This document shows positions 52,097 through 59,916 of a stretch of DNA of 64,000 nucleotides, piece by piece (positions within the stretch are counted from its first letter, which is position 1; every line of letters starts with the position of its first letter). Both the position numbers and the translations under genes were made by a program. Source of the DNA: Aeromicrobium sp. IC_218 (GTDB taxonomy: Bacteria > Actinomycetota > Actinomycetes > Propionibacteriales > Nocardioidaceae); the NCBI RefSeq assembly GCF_004336805.1, contig NZ_SJXM01000011.1, positions 1-64,000 of the forward strand. Reading direction: 5' to 3'. The notes beneath the pieces were generated by a model that did not search any database, had not been told where the DNA came from, and saw only the letters and a list, made by a program, of their open reading frames with translations.

Positions 52097-52789
52097 TCAG
52101 CGGCGTGCGAGAAGTCTCTGTGACCGCGACGATGCGTGATCACAACTCCCGCGACGAGAACTCGCATGCGTGTGACCACTACTCGCCTCGAACTTGCCGA
52201 TGATCTTTTGCAGACGCTCGATACTCGACTCGTGCTTCGTCTGCCTAACGTAGGCAAGCACCAGATCATGGTCGTATTCGTTACGAGCTGCAAGGTCGTT
52301 GAGCCAGCCGCTCACCATCCGCTCGGAGATGCTGTCCGTCCACCCCTTGTACCCCTCCTGCACGATGCGCTCGAGGATCTCCGCGGCCTGGTCACTGAGG
52401 GCAGCGTCAATGACTTCACCGGTGACGATGTTGTACGCGCGGTTGAGCTTGGCCCACGCCTCCATCTCGCCCGGGATCCACTCCACGAGCACCACGACGC
52501 TCTTCTCCAGATGGTGCAGCTTCTCCATCGTCTTGTGGCGCGGACACCATGCCAGAACGACTCCGCCATCCTCGATGTAGCCGCTGCGCTCCGTCACGAT
52601 GCTCTGCTTTGCCAGCTCCGCATGGTCGGTGGCGCCGCTCTTCTGCGCCGAGAGCACAGTCAGCCGCGCGCCGTGACCCCGCGCGAGGTCCAGCCCGAGC
52701 TGCTTGCCCGGACCGAGCGTGTCCTTCTCCGTGCCCCGCGGGAGGTAGATGTAACGATGCTTGAGCGCTTCGTCGACCCGATCTGACAT
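52097..52789 (-). CDS. Hypothetical island protein
   Basis: 230 residues, not recognised. The N-terminal half looks like an alpha/beta domain (RYIYLPRGTEKDTLGPGKQL, ARLTVLSAQKSGATDHAELAK, IEDGGVVLAWCPRHKTMEKL, SVVVLVEWIPGEMEAWAKL), the C-terminal half is helical, and the tail is rich in His, Ser and Arg. The ATG at 52789 is preferred over an upstream frame start because the family-like compact sequence begins there. No nuclease or ATPase motif can be seen. The 207 bases upstream hold no other gene I can support. Confidence 0.6.
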   Translation of the reverse strand: MSDRVDEALKHRYIYLPRGTEKDTLGPGKQLGLDLARGHGARLTVLSAQKSGATDHAELAKQSIVTERSGYIEDGGVVLAWCPRHKTMEKLHHLEKSVVVLVEWIPGEMEAWAKLNRAYNIVTGEVIDAALSDQAAEILERIVQEGYKGWTDSISERMVSGWLNDLAARNEYDHDLVLAYVRQTKHESSIERLQKIIGKFEASSGHTHASSRRGSCDHASSRSQRLLARR

Positions 52790-53006
52790 GTCCTGCTTTC
52801 CTTCTCTCACGATCCTGGTCGAGAACAGTAGGTGCGGGCACCGACACAAGCGGTCGTCTGGTTGGCCGGCTCTGTGACGAGGGGCGCGCCTCGGTGAGGA
52901 GGGGGCGGCGGACTGCGGGAGAAGCCGACGATGGAAGCGACATCCCAGGGGCCAGGTGATTCCCGGGATCAGCTTCTATCGGGACCGGGGATCGCCCTCG
53001 GGCACG

Positions 53007-53996
53007 TCATGTGTCGCCCTGCGATGGGCCGACGAGTTCGACCTCATCGCCGGATACGAAGATCCAGTCCGCTGAGTCGTCGAACATGCCCAGACGCGGG
53101 TCGAAGGATCCCCGCATCGTGCCGTTCGCGGTCGTGAAGGTGACGTTCTCTGCGATCAGGTAGCCGTACCGCTGGTGGTCTCCGCCGTAGAGGCCGTCTG
53201 CCCCCTTCGGGTAGCTCGCGAACTTCTCGACGTTGTACTGCGGGTCGAGCAGGTGCACAAACGCCTTCTCGGCGTCAGCGACGACCTGCTTCTTGTACTG
53301 CGCCCAGGCTTCGCCGGTGGTGTCGGTCGGCTCGTCGCCGAGCTCCAGGGTGCGGAGGATGGTCGGCTCGACGCGGAACGGGAAGAGGATCAGTTCATCG
53401 GTCACCCGGGCACCTGAGCGACGCGGCCACTCGCCGGACAAGATCTTCTGCCGAGCGTGGTGGGCTCGCTCGAAGAGTCGATCGAACGTATCGGTCTTCT
53501 TCGCGATCCCGACGTAGAGCAGCTCGTAGGTGGCGAGGTCTCGGTGCCGATCCAGCCCGGTGATGCCGTCGACTCCACGGCCTTTGTCATGGAGCAGCTT
53601 CTCGGTCGTGAACCACTCGAACGGGCCCTCCAGCTGGTCTGCCTCGAAGTCCTCCATGGTCCCCGCCCAGAACCGCAGCATCTTCGGGCCGGCCTCAGCG
53701 GTGATGCTTTCCGGCTCTTCTCCCAGCAGGTCGCTAGCGAAGCGTGCGATGTCGAGCGTCACTTGGTCGGCGATCGGCTTCCCGCCGTGTGTCTGTCCCA
53801 GCACTGGCACGGTCCACTCGGCGCCGTCGATCTGGATGTTCTGGTCGTCGAACACAACCTCAGGGCGCATCGCCATGACGTAGAAGTCACTCCCACGAAG
53901 CAGCGCCTCCACCTCCGGATCCACTTTGACCGAGTCGGCTTCGTAGCTCGACACCGGCGGGTAGACGAGGTGCAACGTACTCAGCATCACGTTCAT
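53007..53996 (-). CDS. Hypothetical island protein with a GIY-YIG-like segment
   Basis: 329 residues, family not firmly recognised. In the middle, ATYELLYVGIAKKTDTFDRL followed by FERAHHARQKIL resembles the YxGxx...R...H core of GIY-YIG endonucleases. The N-terminal part may be a regulatory or binding domain, and the C-terminus is beta-rich (GSFDPRLGMFDDSADWIFVS). If the resemblance is real it would be a DNA-cutting effector, but the catalytic Arg/Glu set is not certain. Several starts are possible (54008, 53996); the ATG at 53996 is used. It stands alone, 147 bases from the upstream operon. Confidence 0.6.
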   Translation of the reverse strand: MNVMLSTLHLVYPPVSSYEADSVKVDPEVEALLRGSDFYVMAMRPEVVFDDQNIQIDGAEWTVPVLGQTHGGKPIADQVTLDIARFASDLLGEEPESITAEAGPKMLRFWAGTMEDFEADQLEGPFEWFTTEKLLHDKGRGVDGITGLDRHRDLATYELLYVGIAKKTDTFDRLFERAHHARQKILSGEWPRRSGARVTDELILFPFRVEPTILRTLELGDEPTDTTGEAWAQYKKQVVADAEKAFVHLLDPQYNVEKFASYPKGADGLYGGDHQRYGYLIAENVTFTTANGTMRGSFDPRLGMFDDSADWIFVSGDEVELVGPSQGDT

Positions 53997-54142
53997 CTCA
54001 GACACCACGTCAAACTACGACAGCGATCGCCGCCGTGGTCCAGTTCGCTTCACCTCCCCGCTGGATCAGTTGCGAGGTCGCGACATGCCTACGGCGCCTC
54101 GGCAACTGGCCACCGTCCGCCGACCCACACGGGCGACACCGG

Positions 54143-55087
54143 TCAGTCCCAGCTCGTCTTGACGTCGTACTGCATGTACTCCCATGGGTCATTGCGCAGA
54201 CCGCCAGGCACCGAGTCCAGCAGCTCAAGCGAGACTTCCTGGCACACAAACTGCGTGACACCCAGGATGGTCGCCTCGAGCTGGTACCACGTCCGAACCT
54301 GCGCGGCGCCCTCCGCGAAGGTTGAACTGCCGTCGCCGCTCGGCTTCACGTGCGTCAACACATTGCGACGGCCAACCCACTGCAGCCAGTTGGTACGCAG
54401 CCGCTCCCAGATGTGAACCGGCGTTTGGGGACGGGCCTCCCCCATCAGCAGATCGATCGAGTACTGCAGGCCCCGGTGCGGAGGCGGCGGCGGTGCCGGT
54501 CGCAAGGCCTCGGCGAGTCCACCAGTCCTCACATAGAGCGCAGCGCCCGCCAACTCCGGCCACGGCTCGGGCACCGGCTCCAGGTGGAGCACGTGCGCCA
54601 CCAGCCCCTTGTAGGCATTGGTGATGTGCGGGTCGTCGGGATGGTGGGCCAGCACAACCGGCAGTGTCGGATCGATGCCGCCGGCGACCATGCCGAGCGT
54701 CCAGCCTCGAACGACTGGCGAGAGGGAGGCTGGCCGAGCGCCGAGCTGGTGCGCAGAAGCCACCATCCGCTGCTGCACGGCGGCGGCAAGCGTCGTCGAC
54801 AAGTCGTAGGAGTCGCCCGTGTTGCGCAGGCCCGCAAGCAACCACGTGGCGAGCAGCGCGTGTTCCACCGGCATCGCGAAGTCGTCGTCGTTGCCAGGCT
54901 CAAGGCTCGGAGCGTCCAGTTCCCACTTGGCGTCGTAGTCGGCAACCCGGGCATCCAGCCACTCGAGGTCATAGCCGATCTCCGCGAGCCGGTCCTCCAG
55001 CAACTCCTGCCTGGCGGTATCGGCGAGGAGCAGCTTGTAGAGCTCGGCGAAAACGGCCGGCGACAGCCGGCAGGTCAGCTCGTCCAC
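54143..55087 (-). CDS. HEPN-motif protein linked to the HsdM/HsdS-like genes
   Basis: 314 residues. Mostly helical; near the C-terminus, after IWERLRTNWLQWVG, comes RRNVLTH with Arg241-Asn242-x3-His246, followed by an acidic/Ser loop and long helices. RNxxxH is the active-site form of HEPN RNases and is placed as in that fold (end of one helix, last third of the protein). It starts with GTG 13 bases inside the HsdS-like gene, so it is made with it. By analogy to RM-linked HEPN nucleases such as PrrC it may be an RNA-cutting abortive effector; this is inference. Confidence 0.62.
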   Translation of the reverse strand: MDELTCRLSPAVFAELYKLLLADTARQELLEDRLAEIGYDLEWLDARVADYDAKWELDAPSLEPGNDDDFAMPVEHALLATWLLAGLRNTGDSYDLSTTLAAAVQQRMVASAHQLGARPASLSPVVRGWTLGMVAGGIDPTLPVVLAHHPDDPHITNAYKGLVAHVLHLEPVPEPWPELAGAALYVRTGGLAEALRPAPPPPPHRGLQYSIDLLMGEARPQTPVHIWERLRTNWLQWVGRRNVLTHVKPSGDGSSTFAEGAAQVRTWYQLEATILGVTQFVCQEVSLELLDSVPGGLRNDPWEYMQYDVKTSWD

Positions 55088-56238
55088 AGCACCTGCTCCA
55101 AGCGTTCGGACAGCGGGAGCGGGGCACTCGGCTCCTCAGGGAGCTCGAGGGCCGATTCGGGAACTGGAATGCGCGCCAAGTCAGCAACGCTGATCGACGG
55201 GATGGTCGTTCCCGTCAGAAACAGCTGTCGGAGTCGATAGGCGTCCTGGCCATTCAAATAGTGCGCGAGCGCCGGACCGACGCCCGGATTGCGCAGGCGA
55301 AGAACGAACACGTGGTTGTCGGCCACGAGGGGGGCATCTGCGATGCGGGCGTGTGGCAGCTTGCCAAGGCCGGCGACCATGAGATCACCCGGGTAGGCAA
55401 CAGTCGGATTGCCAGCGTCCCCTGGCACCCAGCGGCGAGGGGCCTTGCCGCCGAGCATCGAGACATCGGCGACTGGCAGGTAGCCGGGCGTTTCCGCTCC
55501 GAGTGCGTGACTGCGCGTGTCCTTGCCCCGCACGATTTCGCCGCAAAAGTCACGCAAGGCCGACCCGTTGCTGAGGATCGAGGCGTCGGGAATAGCCAAT
55601 GCGAGTCGCCACTCGGTCGCACGCAGGTCGGTGGTTTGCCACCAGGTCTCGATCGCCTCGGCTTCCTCCCTGTGAGTCGTCGCTTCCACCGCGTGCAGAG
55701 GTTCCATGAGTGCGTGCAGTCCAGCCAGCGGCGGCACCGGAACCTGGGCGTCGAACAGCGCGGGGATATCCACCGCAGTGCGCGAGACTCCGCGGCCGAG
55801 GCTGGCACGCAGCTGCCGGCCGCTGTCGCTGCTCATGACTGCCCACAACCAGATGCCGAACTGCTTATCGACAGGACGCAGCGCCGCGAAGTGCGGCGAT
55901 ATGAGCGCGCCGCGCAGCCGCTCTGACACGAGCAGCGCGGGCCCAGTACCGGCGCGTGGCACCAGGACGTCACCGCTGCGCAGCTCGCTGCCGGCCTGAT
56001 AGACCGATCCCTGGTACTGCTTGCTGCGGCGCTTGATGCTCCCGGTTGTCCCATCGACGTTTGCGGGAGTGACGACCGGCGAGCCTGCCGCCGCGAACGA
56101 TCGTGGTGCGAGGCGCGTCGCCAGGTCCCCAACCCGGACGGCAGGGTTGGTGCTGGGCCAGCGGAAGGCGTTGCCAGTCAGGTGGGTCGGATCCCAGTTG
56201 GGAGCACCACGGAGATCCAATATGGCGCTAATGAACAC
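55075..56238 (-). CDS. Type I-like restriction-modification specificity subunit (HsdS-like)
   Basis: 387 residues with the duplicated target-recognition layout of S subunits. Half 1 has RVGDLATRLAPRSF, SGDVLVPRAGTGPALLV and LRPVDKQFGIWLWAVMSS. Half 2 has ALRDFCGEIVRGKDTRSH, GYLPVADVSMLGG, YPGDLMVAGLGKLP and TTIPSISVADLARIPVP, the usual end of a recognition domain. A helical spacer lies near LEAVEATTHREEAEA-type sequence between them. The protein would bind a split DNA site. GTG start five bases after the stop of the methylase-like gene. No HsdR helicase is nearby. Confidence 0.82.
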   Translation of the reverse strand: MFISAILDLRGAPNWDPTHLTGNAFRWPSTNPAVRVGDLATRLAPRSFAAAGSPVVTPANVDGTTGSIKRRSKQYQGSVYQAGSELRSGDVLVPRAGTGPALLVSERLRGALISPHFAALRPVDKQFGIWLWAVMSSDSGRQLRASLGRGVSRTAVDIPALFDAQVPVPPLAGLHALMEPLHAVEATTHREEAEAIETWWQTTDLRATEWRLALAIPDASILSNGSALRDFCGEIVRGKDTRSHALGAETPGYLPVADVSMLGGKAPRRWVPGDAGNPTVAYPGDLMVAGLGKLPHARIADAPLVADNHVFVLRLRNPGVGPALAHYLNGQDAYRLRQLFLTGTTIPSISVADLARIPVPESALELPEEPSAPLPLSERLEQVLWTS

Positions 56239-56243
56239 GGCGA

Positions 56244-57518
56244 CTACTCGCCGTCCAGGTGCGCCAGAGCGGCGTTCATGGCGGCACCGGTCGCAGACAG
56301 CTGTGCGGACCAGTCGTCACCGAGCTGCGCCACAAACGTCTCGCCTGACTCGGCTCGGTCGACGACGAGTAGCACGGCACGAAGGTTCGTGCCCTCGACG
56401 GCACCCGCAGGGAGGCCGATGAGGGCGCCGACGCGGAAGTCGCGGGCGAGGAAGCGGCGGTAGAACTCCAGCGACTTCTTGGACGTGAAGCCGCCCGGCA
56501 GCAGGCACACGGCGCGCGCGCCGGGCCGGAGCTGCCGCAGACAAAGGTCAACGGCAGCGGTTTCGATCTCACGGGCCGGTGAACCGTCGAGCAGGGTCCA
56601 GTCGTGCCGCATCTGTGGCCCGAAAGGTGGCGCGGTCACGATGGCGTCCGCGGCGGGCAGGAAGTCGCTCGCAAACGAGTCACCAGCAGTAATCGTCGTA
56701 AGCATCGGGGCCGTTCGCCCGATCTGCTCTGCCAGCTCAGCCAACTCGACGTTGATCTCTTGTCCCACGAACTCCACGGGTGCGTCGAACTCGGCGGCGC
56801 GGTCCATGGCGGACCAGAGGAAGTTTCCGGTCCCACAGAAGGGGTCCAGCACCGTGCCGACGAGCTTGGAGCCGAGCAGGCGCGCAACGGCATCGGCTAT
56901 GACCGGCGCCGTGGTGTGTGCGCCGCCCTGGGGTCCGCGAAGTGCGAACGCGCTTAGCGCCCGACGGCGCGCTTGCCACAGCACGTCATCGCGCACGGGC
57001 ACGAACTCGCCACCCGCCGTCTGGATCCCCGGACGGGCGGTCTCCTCCAGGATTTTTGCTGAGGGAAAGAACAGATCGACCCGGGGCCCGTTGCCCCGAG
57101 CCTTGCTGGCCTCAAACCAGAGCCGGTCCATGTAAAGGGAGGTTGCTGTCGCGACATCGGCAAGCACTCCGTAGTCGCCGTGGGTCGGCGGCAGAGGGCC
57201 ATCGACGCGCTCAAAGGAGCGGAGGCTCCGGTCGGCACGGAACCACTCACCGTTGATGAGTGCGTAGTGCTCGACCGTCCCCAGATGCTCGCGCGCGGTC
57301 AGCAGTTGAGGCAACGCCATCTCCGGCGTCGCAGTCTTGCCGCGCTTTGCTTCCACAACCAGCCAGGGCACGAGATCACCGTCGGCGTTCGACGCGTAGG
57401 CGACGGCGTCCGCGCGGTGGTTTGAAGCACCCGCCAACTTGCGCTCAAGCTCGATTACCCGGTAGCCGGCTCCCTGCAGGACGGCACGCAGATCCGTGCG
57501 TCCTTGTTCCTTCGCCAC
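56244..57518 (-). CDS. PD-(D/E)xK nuclease domain fused to N6-adenine methylase-like domain with altered catalytic motif
   Basis: 424 residues. Residues 1-110 look like an HSDR_N/PD-(D/E)xK nuclease: Asp37 in RADAVAY and Glu56-x-Lys58 in WLVVEAKRG. Residues 150-420 are an HsdM-type methylase fold: SAM motif I LDPFCGTGNFL (224-234), EIN acidic motif, and the catalytic motif IV at 296-299 as APPF, where adenine methylases have N/D/S-PP-F/Y/W. BcgI-type enzymes also fuse nuclease and methylase and use a separate S subunit, but keep NPPF. GTG start with GGGAGGAGGG seven bases before. First gene of the operon. Confidence 0.78.
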   Translation of the reverse strand: MAKEQGRTDLRAVLQGAGYRVIELERKLAGASNHRADAVAYASNADGDLVPWLVVEAKRGKTATPEMALPQLLTAREHLGTVEHYALINGEWFRADRSLRSFERVDGPLPPTHGDYGVLADVATATSLYMDRLWFEASKARGNGPRVDLFFPSAKILEETARPGIQTAGGEFVPVRDDVLWQARRRALSAFALRGPQGGAHTTAPVIADAVARLLGSKLVGTVLDPFCGTGNFLWSAMDRAAEFDAPVEFVGQEINVELAELAEQIGRTAPMLTTITAGDSFASDFLPAADAIVTAPPFGPQMRHDWTLLDGSPAREIETAAVDLCLRQLRPGARAVCLLPGGFTSKKSLEFYRRFLARDFRVGALIGLPAGAVEGTNLRAVLLVVDRAESGETFVAQLGDDWSAQLSATGAAMNAALAHLDGE

Positions 57519-57525
57519 AGCGTTT

Positions 57526-57535
57526 CCCTCCTCCC
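57526..57535 (-). promoter_or_regulatory. Strong ribosome-binding site of the nuclease-methylase gene
   Basis: GGGAGGAGGG on the minus strand, seven bases before the GTG at 57518; it fixes the start of the fusion protein and so keeps the nuclease domain in frame. The 149 bases upstream show no other feature. Confidence 0.6.
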
Positions 57536-57667
57536 GGTTAAGCGAGCCGGGGAACGTAGCATCACACGTCGGCTCTGCAATCTCGTCTGATCGCCCTGGA
57601 TCCTATCCGGAGCGGCGACGTGGTCCGTCTTGCGCGATCAGGCGTCGACGCCGGTCGTCAGGGTTGA

Positions 57668-59098
57668 TCACGATGCCCCAAGCACACGGCTGACGACATC
57701 GTTGGGACAGCCGAGCAATTCGAGGGCATGGGCGCGCACCATCCGCTCTAGAACCTCGACGACCTGATGCAGCTCGTAGGCGTCGTAGCCCTTCGTGCCG
57801 TGCGCAAGATCGTTGCGCATGATCCGTAGTGCGTCTGGGGCGTTCTTGGCGTTGATCGGCGCCCCCTTCATCGCCGCAATAAGCTGTGTGCCATCAAGTT
57901 CCGCCTTCACGTCTCCCGGCAGCTTGTTCGCCAACCAGTTGATCGCGGGCTCCAGACCTCCCGGCGGCCGCTTACCGATGTTGCGCTCCAGGAACTTCTG
58001 TTGCTTCGTGTCGAGCGAGCCCTTCGCCAGAGCGATGACCTCATCTCGGTCTTCCGTGTGCTTCTTCTGGCGGTTGGCGAATGAGGCCTTCGTCTCGTGC
58101 CCGTGCGTGCCCTCGATCGCCTGAAGAAGCAGAAGGAACCACGACCGCGGGTGTTGGTCCCTCGCATGCAGCATGGACCCGTACGTCTCAAGAAGCGGGT
58201 GATGGACCGACGCGAGCTTCTGCCAGGTTCGGAGGAGCTCCAGGAGGGAGACGCTGTCCAACTTGAGCCTGAGCGGCGACTTGATCTTGTCGATCTCGTC
58301 GCGCAGCGACTCGTACGGCTCTTGGGTGATTCCCGAACCGAACACCTGGCCCTTCCGCTCAAAATCGTCCTCGGTAGCGGGGTAGACGGTCAGGTACGTG
58401 ATCTCCTCCGCACGACCAGTGGCGATCGACACCACGCGGCGAAGCGGCTGAATCCAGTAATCAAGGATCTGGCGCAGGGGCAGTGGCTGCCCGAGTTTGC
58501 ACCAAGCCACCGGACTGAAGCCCATGCCGAAGGAGTAGGGATCGAACGAACGGAAGGAACCGAAGTACGTCAGACCCACGGTCGCATCTGCGTCCTTCCA
58601 CTCTTGCCTGAAGTCCTTCGGGTCCAACTCGGCCGCCCAGGTTCCCGCCACGCCCTTCTTCGGGAACTTGGTGCTCTTGATAGGCGAGACGCCGGCGATG
58701 GCGTCAAGGCCACCGATCTGAACCTCGACCTGTTCGAAGAGCACTTTGTCGGAGGAAACGTCAGCAAGCGTTATGATCGCGGCCTCCGCATTGATCATGG
58801 CCTGACTGGAGATCCAGTACGTAACTCGCGCGTTGATGAGGAGGACGTTCGCGCCGTTCGACAGGATGCCCGTCAGGATCGGAGCGTCAACATGCTGAGG
58901 GAATCCCGTGACGCCGGGCGCATACTGCTCAAGGGCGTCGTCGAAGTCACCGTGAGCCGTACCTTTCGGCGGCTTGCCAGCCTCCACAGTGAGGGCTCCA
59001 TGCGCCGCGAACGTCCCGCCCTTGGCCGTAGGAAGTTGCCACGTCGCGAGGTAGTCGTCCGGCGCGAACGACAGCTTGAGCGCTGACTTACGAGTCAC
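57668..59098 (-). CDS. ApeA-like HEPN anti-phage protein
   Basis: 476 residues. The N-terminal two thirds fit the ApeA N-terminal region (beta-rich, ATWQLPTAKGGTFAAHGALT to YWIQPLRRVVSIATGRAEEI). The C-terminal third is a HEPN domain with FLLLLQAIEGTHGH, then RNDLAHG at 428-434 giving the RNxxxH active site. ApeA proteins are single-gene defences that halt infected cells, presumably by RNA cleavage. The start is the GTG at 59098 with AGGAGGT four bases before it. Thirty-five bases separate it from qatD, so it is likely read from the Qat operon. Confidence 0.8.
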   Translation of the reverse strand: MTRKSALKLSFAPDDYLATWQLPTAKGGTFAAHGALTVEAGKPPKGTAHGDFDDALEQYAPGVTGFPQHVDAPILTGILSNGANVLLINARVTYWISSQAMINAEAAIITLADVSSDKVLFEQVEVQIGGLDAIAGVSPIKSTKFPKKGVAGTWAAELDPKDFRQEWKDADATVGLTYFGSFRSFDPYSFGMGFSPVAWCKLGQPLPLRQILDYWIQPLRRVVSIATGRAEEITYLTVYPATEDDFERKGQVFGSGITQEPYESLRDEIDKIKSPLRLKLDSVSLLELLRTWQKLASVHHPLLETYGSMLHARDQHPRSWFLLLLQAIEGTHGHETKASFANRQKKHTEDRDEVIALAKGSLDTKQQKFLERNIGKRPPGGLEPAINWLANKLPGDVKAELDGTQLIAAMKGAPINAKNAPDALRIMRNDLAHGTKGYDAYELHQVVEVLERMVRAHALELLGCPNDVVSRVLGAS

Positions 59099-59102
59099 CG
59101 AT

Positions 59103-59109
59103 ACCTCCT
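59103..59109 (-). promoter_or_regulatory. Ribosome-binding site of the ApeA-like gene
   Basis: A full AGGAGGT on the minus strand, four bases before the GTG at 59098; it rules out the longer frame reaching 59194, which would overlap qatD. Confidence 0.6.
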
Positions 59110-59133
59110 GATGCGGGCCATGCAGTCCATGAG

Positions 59134-59916
59134 CTACTCCCCGCTCCGACGGGCAGCGTCGAGCATTGCGCATACGACCGGCGGGAGTAGCCACTCAACG
59201 TCGAGCGCGTCGACGAGGGCGGCCAGCGTCTTCCAGAACTGACGGCGGACGGCCTGCTCGGGCAGCCCATAGGCCCTGGCAACACTGGCTTCGACATCGC
59301 TGGTCCAGCCGGGCTGTTTCATGGACGCCCCGCGACGATTGCCACTCGGGTGATCCGTCTCTGGCAGCAGCCGCTCCAGAGGGACTCCAGCTGTGGCCAA
59401 CCTCCGCGGGTCCATGCTGGGGTTGACTGAGAAGAAGCAGCCGAGGTCGATGGCGCGCTTGGTCTCGCGGTCGCTGCCGAGCCACCAGTGCAGAATGACG
59501 CCGCGGGCGCCTGTCTGCTCGATGACGTCGAGTGTTCTTGTCGTCGCCCGAGCACTGTGCACCGAGACGATCCGCGGCGCTTGGGCGACGAGCCCCAGGA
59601 TCTCGGTAAATACCTCGACCTGTCGATCCATGGGCACCTTCGACCCACCGTCTAAGCCCACCTCGCTGATGAACGCCGTCTGTGCCAACTGGTAGCGAAA
59701 CAATTCGACGTCGAATCGGTCCTGGGCAGCCGGGACGCCCGGATGGCAGCCAACCCCCCAGATCGTGACCGCATCGGAGCGCGTCAGCGCGGCAGCCGAC
59801 TTCTCCAACGTGCGGGTGGCAACGAACACGACCGCGCCGAGGGACTCGAGGTCACGGGCACCCACACCTACGTCGATGTGGGCGTGCAGATCGAGTGGTG
59901 GCAGCTCGCGACTCAT
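59134..59916 (-). CDS. qatD: QatD, TatD-family metal-dependent hydrolase
   Basis: 260 residues. All TatD metal-site residues are visible: DLHAHID (His11/His13), SEVGLD (Glu85), VSVHSA (His120), ILHWWLG (His143) and the PETDHP motif (Asp188). TatD proteins are 3'-5' DNases of the amidohydrolase fold. In the QatABCD anti-phage system this is the fourth component. The ATG overlaps the qatC stop (ATGA). The compact N-terminus lacks export signals, so it acts in the cytosol. Confidence 0.9.
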   Translation of the reverse strand: MSRELPPLDLHAHIDVGVGARDLESLGAVVFVATRTLEKSAAALTRSDAVTIWGVGCHPGVPAAQDRFDVELFRYQLAQTAFISEVGLDGGSKVPMDRQVEVFTEILGLVAQAPRIVSVHSARATTRTLDVIEQTGARGVILHWWLGSDRETKRAIDLGCFFSVNPSMDPRRLATAGVPLERLLPETDHPSGNRRGASMKQPGWTSDVEASVARAYGLPEQAVRRQFWKTLAALVDALDVEWLLPPVVCAMLDAARRSGE

